The notes under the pieces were generated by a model that had not been told where the DNA came from, did no database searches, and saw only the letters and a program-made list of their open reading frames with translations. A stretch of DNA of 64,000 bases, from positions 1-64,000 of the forward strand of contig NZ_JAALFG010000005.1 of the NCBI RefSeq assembly GCF_011058215.1, given 5' to 3'. The translations under genes were made by a program, and so were the position numbers. Of the stretch, positions 39,498 through 49,508 are shown in pieces (within the stretch, counting starts at the first letter, position 1; every line of letters begins with the position of its first letter). Origin of the DNA: Devosia aurantiaca (GTDB lineage: Bacteria > Pseudomonadota > Alphaproteobacteria > Rhizobiales > Devosiaceae).

Positions 39498-40139
39498 TTG
39501 GTCACCGGGTTGGACAAAGAGGAAAGCAGACCGAATTACGAGTGGCATGATGTGCGCTTTATCGGTGCGCTTATCGGCCGCTATGCCCTGCCCGCGCGCC
39601 GCCAACCCGAGGACGAAAAGCTCCCCGTCTATGCCTGCCGGCTTTGCTCGATATCGACGCGTATGCTGGTGGCCATGGGACCGGTGGTCGGCGAGGAAGG
39701 CGAAACCGTTTCCGCCCATTTCGACGAGTTCGGCATCCTGCGCGGCCGCATCGCCCGTCGCCTGCCGCAAGGCTTTGTCATGGACATCACCATTTCTGAC
39801 AGCGAACGCGAAAGGCTGGGCGCAAAGATCGCCTGGCAGAAAAAGTGCGTTCACTCCCAGGTGCCCGATAAACGCGAGCACAAGCGCTTCCAGCCGCGGG
39901 ACCCGCGCACCACGATCGTCACCGGCGACGGCACACGCCACTCTTGTTTCATCATCGACGTTTCCCAGTCGGGCGTCGCTGTGTCGGCTCCGATCTGGCC
40001 CGAGATCGGCACGCCGATGGCTGTGGGACGGCTCGTCGGCCGGGTCATACGCCATCTCACCGTCGGCTTCGCCGTGCAGTTCGTCGACATCCAGGCGCTC
40101 GACGAGCTTGAGAGCTTGCTGCAACCGCTCGGCAATTGA
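39498..40139 (+). CDS. PilZ-domain protein (c-di-GMP binding), first of two; 5' end uncertain
   Basis: The C-terminal PilZ domain carries both c-di-GMP motifs: REHKR (RxxxR) at about residue 127 and DVSQSGVAV (DxSxxG) at about 155. The N-terminal 120 residues resemble a divergent second PilZ-like or YcgR-N-type fold. The open frame begins at a TTG (39498) without a good ribosome site. An ATG at 39437 (MSEQISQGNWQV) preceded by GAGGA reads toward it and is off by one frame near 39475, so the true start is probably 39437 with an indel. It is adjacent to a homologous gene at 40243. Confidence 0.78.
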   Translation: MVTGLDKEESRPNYEWHDVRFIGALIGRYALPARRQPEDEKLPVYACRLCSISTRMLVAMGPVVGEEGETVSAHFDEFGILRGRIARRLPQGFVMDITISDSERERLGAKIAWQKKCVHSQVPDKREHKRFQPRDPRTTIVTGDGTRHSCFIIDVSQSGVAVSAPIWPEIGTPMAVGRLVGRVIRHLTVGFAVQFVDIQALDELESLLQPLGN

Positions 40140-40242
40140 TCCGGTTAGCAACAGGTTACCGTTCGCGCGTCAATTTGCGCTCAATATTCAAGCCGATGTT
40201 GAGATGCATGCTCCATTCTGCTCCTGACCCAAGGAGGCAGTT

Positions 40243-40892
40243 TTGGCCCAAGTTTTGGAACGCGTTGACGTCGCAGTGCATGGGATCAGGACAGTTTCGG
40301 GCCGCTATGCCATCGGCGCCGACGAAGGCTATCCGGGCGTCAATCTGTTCGCCTGCCGGCTTCGGATGATGTCGAGCGATGCGTTCCGGGTGACGGCACC
40401 GGTCATCCCGCCCCCGGGGAATCGATCCTTGCCACTTTGGAACCATTCGGCGTGCTGCGTGGCCATGTGGAGCGGCAGTTCGAAGACGGTTTCGTGGTCA
40501 ATATTGAACACCACGGCTCGAGCCGCGAAAACCTCAACCGCGCCATCAAGCAGTTTACTGAGACGCTCTGGACCGAGGCCGGCGAGCGGCGCGGCGCCAA
40601 GCGCCTGCTGCCGCGTAATCCCCGAACGGTGTTCGCGCGGCCCGACAACTGGTCGCAGCCATGCCTTGTGATGGATTATTCCGTCACCGGCGCCGCCATC
40701 TCATCGGCCTTCCAGCCCGCCGTGGGCGAGGTCGTCACCGTGGGCACGATCACCGCCGAAGTTGTGCGCCTGTTCGATGTCGGCTTTGCCGTGCGCTTCT
40801 TCGAGCAGCAAAGCGAAGACGATGTCGAGGCCGGTTTGCAGGCGCCAAACGACTGGGAACAGATGCTGCGACGAGCTTTCGAAGGCCGGTAG
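40243..40892 (+). CDS. PilZ-domain protein, second of two (one frameshift, TTG start)
   Basis: About 216 aa, paralogous to the preceding protein (GRYAIGADEGYPGVNLFACRL matches its GRYALPA...LPVYACRL). The C-terminal PilZ domain has RGAKR (RxxxR) and DYSVTGAAI (DxSxxG), so c-di-GMP binding is likely. The start is TTG at 40243 with AAGGAGG six bases upstream, a near-ideal ribosome site. A deletion in the C5G4 tract at about 40420 splits the frame. It converges on glnA through a bidirectional terminator. Confidence 0.82.
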
Positions 40893-40911
40893 GCGCACAA
40901 ATCCAAGCCGA

Positions 40912-40937
40912 AAAAGGGGCCCCGCGGGGCCCCTTTT
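40912..40937. terminator. bidirectional Rho-independent terminator
   Basis: A perfect 26-bp palindrome: a GC-only stem centred at 40924/40925 with AAAA on one side and TTTT on the other. It lies 19 bp after the PilZ stop and 17 bp after the glnA stop, serving both converging genes. Confidence 0.9.
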
Positions 40938-40954
40938 GATTTCCACTCTGGCGA

Positions 40955-42362
40955 TTAGGCCGAGTAGTACATTTCGTATTCTACCGGGTGCGGGGTCATT
41001 TCGACGCGGTGAACTTCCTGCATCTTGAGCTCGATGTAGGCATCGATGAAATCGTCGTCCATGACGCCGCCGACCTTGAGGAACTCACGGTTCTTGTCGA
41101 GGCTTTCCAGGGCTTCGCGCAGCGAACCGGACACGGTCGGGATTTCCTTGAGCTCGTCCTTGGGCAGCTCGTAGAGATCCTTGTCCATCGGGTCGCCCGG
41201 GTGGATCTTGTTCTTTATGCCGTCAAGACCAGCCATCAGCAGCGCGGTGTAGGCGAGGTAGGGGTTCGCCAGCGGATCGGGGAAGCGAACTTCGACGCGC
41301 TTGGACTTCGGCGACTGGCCGAAGGGAATTCGGCAGGAAGCCGAACGGTTACGAGCCGAGTAGGCCAGCAGAACCGGAGCTTCGAAGCCCGGCACCAGGC
41401 GCTTGTACGAATTGGTGGTCGGGTTGGTGAAGGCGTTGATGGCCTTGGCATGCTTGATGACGCCGCCGATATAGTAGAGGCAGTCCATCGAGAGACCGGC
41501 GTACTGGTCGCCGGCAAAGAGCGGCTTGCCGTCCTTCCAGATCGACATGTGGCAGTGCATGCCCGAGCCATTGTCGCCATAGACGGGCTTGGGCAGGAAG
41601 GTCGCGGTCTTGCCATAGGAATTGGCGACCTGCTGGACGGCATACTTGTAGATCAGCACGTCGTCGGCCGACGCGATCATCTGCTTGTACTTCATGCCGA
41701 GTTCGTGCTGGGCGGAAGCCACTTCGTGGTGGTGCTTTTCGATGATCACGCCCATCTGGCCCATGGCCTCGAGCATTTCACCGCGCATGTCCTGGGCACT
41801 GTCGAGCGGCGGAACCGGGAAGTAGCCCTTCTTGATGCCGATGTGGTGGCCGTTATTGCCGCCTTCGTAGTCGGGCGTTGTTGGTCGGCAGTTCCGACGA
41901 ATCGATCTGGAAGCCGACCTTGTAGGTGGTGGTCGAGTACTTGACGTCGTCGAAGATGAAGAATTCGGGCTCGGGGCCGAACACGACGGTGTCGCCGATA
42001 CCGGAGGACTTCACCAGGCCCTCGGCCTTCTTGGCGATCGAGCGCGGGTCGCGGTTATAGGGCTGGTAGGTGGCGGGCTCGAGAATGTCGCAGTTGATGG
42101 CGAGGGTCGAGGCGGCGAAGAACGGGTCGATATAGACCGAGGTCGGATCGGGCATGAGCACCATGTCCGACTCGTTGATGGCCTTCCAGCCGGCGATCGA
42201 GGAGCCGTCGAACATCACGCCGTCTTCGAACATGTCGGCATCGACAACCGAAGCGTCCAAGGTGACGTGCTGCAGCTTGCCGCGCAAGTCGGTGAAGCGG
42301 ATGTCGAGATACTTGATGTTCTCGTCCTTGATACGAGCAATGATGTCGGCGCCAGTCGTCAT
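40955..42362 (-). CDS. glnA: glutamine synthetase type I (GlnA), one frameshift
   Basis: ATP-dependent synthesis of glutamine from glutamate and ammonia. About 469 aa once the frame is restored, exactly the type I size. Signatures: [66 protein letters not shown], and the adenylylation Tyr in DKDLYELP. An extra C at about 41876 (three C where two give [14 protein letters not shown]) breaks the frame. An intact enzyme otherwise and a central nitrogen gene, so I treat this as a sequencing error. It lies 52 bp after glnB and should share its nitrogen-regulated promoter. Confidence 0.93.
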
Positions 42363-42414
42363 AGGTGTTTCCCCTGGATTTAGACGGAATGCGTTGGTGT
42401 TGGTGGCGCGGCGC

Positions 42415-43080
<666 letters not shown>

Positions 43081-43165
43081 GCGGGTGTGGCGGAATTGGT
43101 AGACGCACTGGATTTAGGTTCCAGCGCCGCAAGGCGTGGAGGTTCGAGTCCTCTCACCCGCACCA
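43081..43165 (+). tRNA. tRNA-Leu (TAG)
   Basis: Class II tRNA with acceptor GCGGGTG/CACCCGC, anticodon stem CTGGA/TCCAG and loop TTTAGGT (anticodon TAG), variable arm CGCCGCAAGGCG, T-loop GGTTCGAGTCC, discriminator A and encoded CCA. It lies 45 bp upstream of tig. Confidence 0.95.
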
Positions 43166-43210
43166 TACGGCCCCGGCCGAACGAGATGAACCAATACGGG
43201 ATCAACCCCA

Positions 43211-44589
43211 ATGCAGGTAACTGAAACCCTCAACGAAGGCCTGAAGCGCAAGCTCAGCGTCACCATTCCGGCTGCGGACCTCAACACGCGCCTCGACGCC
43301 AAGCTGCAAGAACTCAAGGGCCAGGCCAACATCAAGGGCTTCCGTCCCGGCAAGGTGCCGACCGCCCATCTCAGAAGGTCTATGGCCGATCCGCCATGAG
43401 CGAAGTGATGACCGACGCGATCAATTCGACCGTCAGCGAGACGCTGGACGAGCGCAAGGAACGCGCCGCCGCCCAGCCCAAGGTCGATCTGCCGCAGGAC
43501 CAGACCGTCATCAACGACGTGCTCGATGGTAAGTCCGATCTCGCCTTCGAAGTCGAATATGAAGTGCTGCCGCCCGTCGCGCTGATGGACTTCAACGGCA
43601 TCAAGATTTCCAAGCCCGTGATTGAAGTCACCGACGAGGAAGTCGATGCCGAGGTCAAGCGCGTGTTCAACCAGAACCGCGGCTTCACCAACAAGGGTGA
43701 CGAAGGCGTTGTCGAAAACGGCGACTACCTCGGCCTGTCGTTTGTCGGCAAGATCGACGGCGAAGCCTTTGAAGGCGGCACCTCCGACCACGCGCATCTC
43801 ACCGTTGGTTCGGGCGAGTTCATCCCCGGCTTCGAAGAGCAGCTGATCGGCGCCAAAAAGGGCGAGACCCGTGACGTCAAGGTGACCTTCCCGGCCGACT
43901 ACCAGAACAAGGAATTGGCCGGCAAGGACGCGACTTTCGAGGTCAACGTTCTCCATGTCGACGGCCCCAATGCCGGCGAGCTGGACGACGATTTCGCCAA
44001 GCGCCTGGGTCTTGAAGACGTTGCAGCGCTGCGCAAGGCCGTTCGCGAGCAGATGGAAAACGCCCTCGCCTCCATGGGCCGCCAGCACATGAAGCGCCAG
44101 GTTCTGGACGCGCTGGACGATGGCCACAAGTTCGACGTTCCGGCCCAACTGGTGGAAGCTGAATTCAACACCATCTGGCAGCGTGTCGAGCACGAAATCC
44201 AGAGCCACGGCCGTAGCTTCGAAGACGAAGGCACGACCGAAGAAGAAGCTCGCGAACAGTATCGTCGCATTGCCGAGCGCCGCGTACGCCTTGGTCTCGT
44301 GGTCGCCGAAATCGGCAACACCACGGATGTCCAGGTGACTGACGAAGAGCACCAGCAGGCGCTGATCGCCGAAGTCCGCCGCTTCCAGGGCCAGGAACAG
44401 CAGGTCTACGACTACTACCGCAAGAACCCGACCGCGCTGGCCTCGCTGCGCGCGCCGATCTTCGAGAACAAGGTCGTCGACCACATCATCAGCCTCGGCG
44501 AAGTCACCGACCAGCCGATGTCGCGCGACGAACTCGCCAAGCTCATCGAAGCGGGCGAAGAAGACGTGCCGGAAGAGCACCACCACTAA
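43211..44589 (+). CDS. tig: trigger factor (ribosome-associated chaperone/prolyl isomerase), one frameshift
   Basis: About 459 aa. The N-terminal ribosome-binding domain has the signature [10 protein letters not shown]. The FKBP-type isomerase domain is at about 165-245 ([40 protein letters not shown]), and a helical C-terminal chaperone region follows. A base missing in an A-run at about 43373 (AGAAGG, where AGAAAGG gives [11 protein letters not shown]) splits the frame; the remainder is intact. The protein ends PEEHHH, a natural histidine tail. A clear terminator follows. Confidence 0.93.
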
Positions 44590-44610
44590 GCGTGGCAGAA
44601 AACTGAATCG

Positions 44611-44638
44611 AAAAGGCCGCCTCTAGGGGCGGTCTTTT
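44611..44638 (+). terminator. Rho-independent terminator of tig
   Basis: Stem GGCCGCC/GGGCGGTC flanked by AAAA and TTTT, starting 22 bp after the tig stop. Confidence 0.85.
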
Positions 44639-44662
44639 AGTTTGCGCTGTAACTGGAGAAAG

Positions 44663-44847
44663 ACACCCCCTTCCGAGCGACGCTAGGCTCGTCCCCTCAC
44701 CAAGCTCTGCTTGCCTTCCCCTCTGAGGGGGAAGGTAACATCGAGTGTGTAGCAGGCTCTACTCATAGCCCCAGCGCCCACCCTCCCCCTCAGAGGGGAG
44801 GGAACCGAAGCTAGGCCACTTGGCCGTAGCGCAGGTGGGGGGGGGCC
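44663..44847. repeat. family B palindromic repeat (long variant)
   Basis: Contains two hairpins, CTTCCCCTCTGAGGGGGAAG (about 44714-44734) and CCCTCCCCCTCAGAGGGGAGG (about 44781-44801), with CACCCCC at the left edge and GGTGGGGGGGGG at the right edge as inverted ends. It fills most of the gap between tig and the PRC-barrel gene. Confidence 0.7.
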
Positions 44848-44924
44848 TTTGGCCTTGGCCACCACCCCAAATTGAACCTTTTCGCCGCTCCCCGCTTCTC
44901 CCAACTCCAAAGAGGAGATGCGTC

Positions 44925-45497
44925 ATGCCGAAATACACTGCCGATGCGCCATTGCAGCCCAAGGGGGCGCATAACCGGCGTTTGTCTCTGGGTCTCGAAC
45001 CCGAAGCGCTGGCGGCCGAAGCTGGGGTGACCACGGAGCAGCTGCGCGATTACGAGCGTACCAGCCCAGACCACGACTATGACATCGAAGTTGCGCAGCT
45101 GGTCTACTCGGCGCTCGACCGGCTGGAGCGGGTCAATCCCAACCTGCAGACCGGTCGCGGCGACGAGGGCCAGCCCAATGCCCCGGTTTTGAAGGACCAT
45201 GCCAATCACGTCCGCCTAAAACCGTCCGAGTTGAGCTCCAAGACTCTCGAGGGCGCACCGATCTACGACGCCCACAATGCCGAAATCGGCAAGGTGTCCC
45301 ACCTCCATGGCAGCGGACCCAGTGCCGAAGTCATCGTAGATGTGGGTGGCTTCCTGGGGCTTGGCGCCAAGCCAGTCGCCGTCAGCATGGCCCAGCTCGA
45401 TTTCATGCGCGACGAGAACGGCCACATCCATGCACTGAGCCGTTTCAGCAAGCAGGATCTGGAGCACATGCCGGAGCATAGTCACCACCACCACTAA
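44925..45497 (+). CDS. PRC-barrel domain protein with N-terminal helix-turn-helix-like segment
   Basis: A 190-aa soluble protein. Residues 20-75 (LSLGLEPEALAAEAGVTTEQ) look like an XRE-type helix-turn-helix, and residues 100-175 form a PRC-barrel (GAPIYDAHNAEIGKVSHLHG, VDVGGFLGLGAKPVAVSM). The C-terminus is MPEHSHHHH, a natural histidine run. AGAGGAG precedes the ATG at 44925. PRC-barrel proteins are often stress or RNA-processing accessories; no specific function can be given. The gene stands alone. Confidence 0.75.
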   Translation: MPKYTADAPLQPKGAHNRRLSLGLEPEALAAEAGVTTEQLRDYERTSPDHDYDIEVAQLVYSALDRLERVNPNLQTGRGDEGQPNAPVLKDHANHVRLKPSELSSKTLEGAPIYDAHNAEIGKVSHLHGSGPSAEVIVDVGGFLGLGAKPVAVSMAQLDFMRDENGHIHALSRFSKQDLEHMPEHSHHHH

Positions 45498-45614
45498 GCT
45501 ACTGGTCAGAGCCAAATTTAAGCCGCGTTGGGATGCATTTTCCGGCGCGGATTAATATTGGCTTATGCAATGACGCCGTAGATTGCCGTCCGTAACAACG
45601 AGTTCGGGCGAAAG

Positions 45615-46781
45615 ATGGCAGGTCAGGTATACCTATCCCTGCTCAACCCTTCTATCGCCTTCAGTTTCGCGGGCCTTGTTGCCCTGTTATGGCGCCGCTG
45701 GCCGAGCCAGACCCATCTCTTCCCGCTCAGCGTTTCTTTTCTTTATCTCGGCATCGGCTTCATCACGCATGAATGGCCCCTGCTGTCGCGCCCGGGCTCC
45801 ATAAATTATTCCAGCAATGCCCTGTTTTTCGCGGCTGTCGTCCTCGCCTGCAGCAGCGCACTTGTTCGCGCCCGCGTCGGCGTGCCGGTGCTGCTGTTCG
45901 GGCTGATCATCGTGATCGCGGTGGCGGGCTTTGCCTGGTTCACCGTGGTCACACCATCGACGCTGTCACGCATCTATTTTCTCAACGGTTGCTTTGCCGT
46001 CCTGGCGCTCGTCACATCGTCACGCCTGCTGCAGACGGGCGCACATTCCCTTGCCGATCGATTGTTCGTGGCGGGCGTCGCCATGGGCGGGTTGCTGGCG
46101 GCCGGGCGTCCACTGCTGATGGTCACGGGCGTCCTCAAGCTCAATGACAGTGGCGAGCTTTCCCAATCCGCGTATTGGGATTCGGTGCTTGGCCTGACGC
46201 CACTCTTGTCGGTGATGGTCATTTCGCTTTTTGTATTCGCATTGGTGCTGGACCTGATGACTGGCCTTCGGCGCGAGGCGGATCAAGATTACCTGACCGG
46301 GCTCCTCAACCGTCGCGGTTTCGAGATCGGCGCCGAAACGCGCCTGGCAGGCAGCGCCGGGCGCCACGCAGCAGCGGCCCTCCTTGTCGCCGATATCGAC
46401 GATTTTAAGCAGATCAACGATCGTTTCGGCCATGCCGTTGGCGACAAGGTCATTGCCGCCGTCGGCCAGGTCTTGGCTCAGCATGGACAGGCCGACCTCG
46501 TCGGCCGTACCGGTGGCGAAGAATATGCCCTCTTCTACGAAACAGGGTCACGCCACACTCTTGAAACCTGCGCCGAAGCCGTGCGCACCGCCATGACCAA
46601 GCTCCACCTCGCGGGCCTGCCCGCAGGATACCGGCTGACCATCAGCATCGGCCTTCACCTCCGCGACGGCATCGAAAGTCTCGACGACATGATGCGCCGC
46701 GCCGACCGCGCGCTCTACGAAGCCAAGTCCGCCGGCAAAAATCGTGCAGTGCTGGCGCCGGTGAGATTGCGGTCGGTTTAG
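45615..46781 (+). CDS. membrane-anchored GGDEF diguanylate cyclase
   Basis: A 388-aa protein with about six to seven transmembrane helices in residues 1-215, followed by a GGDEF domain starting at DQDYLTGLLNRRGFEIGAE. The active-site loop reads RTGGEEYALF (GGEEF with Phe to Tyr), and the metal-binding LLVADIDDFKQINDRFGHAVGDK is intact, so synthesis of c-di-GMP from GTP is plausible. The inhibitory RxxD site is absent (GQAD). The sensory N-terminus has no named domain I can identify. It probably supplies c-di-GMP to effectors such as the PilZ proteins at 39498-40892. Confidence 0.88.
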   Translation: MAGQVYLSLLNPSIAFSFAGLVALLWRRWPSQTHLFPLSVSFLYLGIGFITHEWPLLSRPGSINYSSNALFFAAVVLACSSALVRARVGVPVLLFGLIIVIAVAGFAWFTVVTPSTLSRIYFLNGCFAVLALVTSSRLLQTGAHSLADRLFVAGVAMGGLLAAGRPLLMVTGVLKLNDSGELSQSAYWDSVLGLTPLLSVMVISLFVFALVLDLMTGLRREADQDYLTGLLNRRGFEIGAETRLAGSAGRHAAAALLVADIDDFKQINDRFGHAVGDKVIAAVGQVLAQHGQADLVGRTGGEEYALFYETGSRHTLETCAEAVRTAMTKLHLAGLPAGYRLTISIGLHLRDGIESLDDMMRRADRALYEAKSAGKNRAVLAPVRLRSV

Positions 46782-46805
46782 GGACCTTGCCTTTTACCCG
46801 ACCAT

Positions 46806-46865
46806 CAGTAGCCCTCATGGTGAGGTGCGTAGCGAAGCGAAGACCCGAACCACGAGGGCGTGGCA
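46806..46865 (+). repeat. family A repeat, left inverted end of GIY-YIG cassette
   Basis: A 60-bp unit beginning CAGTAGCCCTCATGGTGAGG and ending CCACGAGGGCGTGGCA. Its first 24 and last 20 bases are repeated exactly, in reverse complement, at 47176-47234 on the other side of the GIY-YIG gene. Only the central loop differs. Confidence 0.9.
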
Positions 46866-46873
46866 GGTCGATA

Positions 46874-47170
46874 ATGAAAGTCTCGGTCTACATGGTCCGG
46901 TGTTCGGACGGCTCCTACTACACCGGGCTTACCAAGCGCGATCCAGAAGAGCGCGTCGGCGAGCACAATGCAGGCGTTGTGGATGGCTACGCCCATAGTC
47001 GCCGGCCGGTAGAACTCGTCTTTTCCGAGACGTTCGAGCGGATCATCGATGCCATCGCTCGCGAGCGTCAGATCAAGGGATGGTCGCGGAGGAAGAAAGA
47101 AGCGCTTATTCGTTACGACTATGAGGCATTGCCAGACTTAGCCAGCCGAGCAAAGAAGCGCCTGGACTGA
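46874..47170 (+). CDS. GIY-YIG nuclease family protein flanked by inverted repeats
   Basis: A 98-aa single-domain GIY-YIG endonuclease of the UvrC-N/YhbQ (UPF0213) type. The motif pair is VYM...YYTG (residues 5-7 and 15-18), with catalytic Arg27 and His31 in ERVGEHNAG and metal-ligand Glu64 in ARERQIKGW. It cleaves DNA in a metal-dependent way; the natural target is unknown. The gene starts 9 bp after one family A repeat and stops 5 bp before an inverted copy, so repeat-gene-repeat forms a 429-bp unit. Units without the gene are scattered elsewhere in the window, so the protein may act on or move these palindromes. Confidence 0.85.
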   Translation: MKVSVYMVRCSDGSYYTGLTKRDPEERVGEHNAGVVDGYAHSRRPVELVFSETFERIIDAIARERQIKGWSRRKKEALIRYDYEALPDLASRAKKRLD

Positions 47171-47175
47171 GATCG

Positions 47176-47234
47176 TGCCACGCCCTCGTGGTTCGAGGCT
47201 CGCAAGAGCTCGCACCTCACCATGAGGGCTACTG
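47176..47234 (-). repeat. family A repeat, right inverted end of GIY-YIG cassette
   Basis: Reverse complement of the unit at 46806-46865 with identical outer and inner ends (TGCCACGCCCTCGTGGTTCG ... CTCACCATGAGGGCTACTG) and a different central loop. Confidence 0.9.
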
Positions 47235-47255
47235 GGGAGCATGAAGCTGCACTTA

Positions 47256-47313
47256 CAGTAGCCTCATCCTGAGGTGCGAAGCGCAGCGAAGCCTCGAAGG
47301 ACGAGGCGTGGCA
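47256..47313 (+). repeat. family A repeat, CATCCTG/GGACGAGG variant
   Basis: Same ends as the cassette units (CAGTAG... and ...GTGGCA) but with the compensatory stem pair CATCCTGAG/GGACGAGG in place of CATGGTGAG/CCACGAGG. The covariation shows that base pairing, and not primary sequence, is conserved. Confidence 0.85.
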
Positions 47314-47329
47314 CCGTTAACACAACGCG

Positions 47330-48844
<1,515 letters not shown>

Positions 48845-49508
48845 GATATAAACTCACTGGATAGGCGCGATCTCGGATCAAGCGCCATTGCCATCAACGT
48901 GGGCAGGCCAGTGGTGTCGGAGGTGTCAGAACGTCCGGACCAGAACTGGTCAGCCCTGCAGCGGAAGCCACAGGGCGTGGACGGGTCCACGGGAACGATG
49001 CGTGTAAAGAATAGTCATGCAGCCCTCCCCGGTCCTCGTGTTGACGACGAGCCAATACCTAACTCACGCTGCCGAAGCAACGCAAGAGAGGTTTTAGGCG
49101 AAGAAGAAGAGAACGCTCGTGCCCAACAAGGCGCCGAGGCGAGAGACGCGAAACGTGGCCAGCCGGTACGCAAAACTAGATCCGACATCAGGCCCGAAAC
49201 GCTTCGAGACAACCTTATCCGCTTGGTACGCAAAACTCGGAAGATCGGCTCGCATACGGCAACTCCAGACAAAAACCGTATGTCCACTGGTATAGCGGAT
49301 GGCACTTAAGAAAGTGCTTTCGAGATACTTACAGGAGGTAAACCGGACGCCTTATCTTGGGACGCCGGGGCACATACATGTAGGATGGATAAGTGTTCAT
49401 AACCCGTTCATCGGGACGGTCCAGGACCCGCCCGCCGATGCCCGCGGACACTGTTGAATTATGCTAAAAATAGCCTTGCCCGATTCGGGCACAAGCATTG
49501 GAATGTGC
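48845..49508. other. 664-bp intergenic region upstream of parE; no recognisable gene
   Basis: Plus-strand frames stay partly open (to 49309) but encode a low-complexity Arg/Glu-rich sequence with no family resemblance. A short direct repeat GGTACGCAAAACT occurs twice, at about 49165 and 49226. AGGAGG at about 49333 has no suitable start codon at ribosome-site distance. It may contain a decayed gene or parE leader; I cannot assign it. Confidence 0.35.

Noticed and set aside
44560-45497. His-tag vector contamination
   Set aside because: The tails are in natural chromosomal context with differing codons and native terminators.
46806-47313. CRISPR-like array
   Set aside because: The repeats are inverted, few and unevenly spaced, and have no spacers of constant length; they are dispersed palindromes.
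49328-49400. Short leader peptide after AGGAGG at 49333
   Set aside because: No start codon at proper distance; the only nearby TTG frame is eight codons and unsupported.
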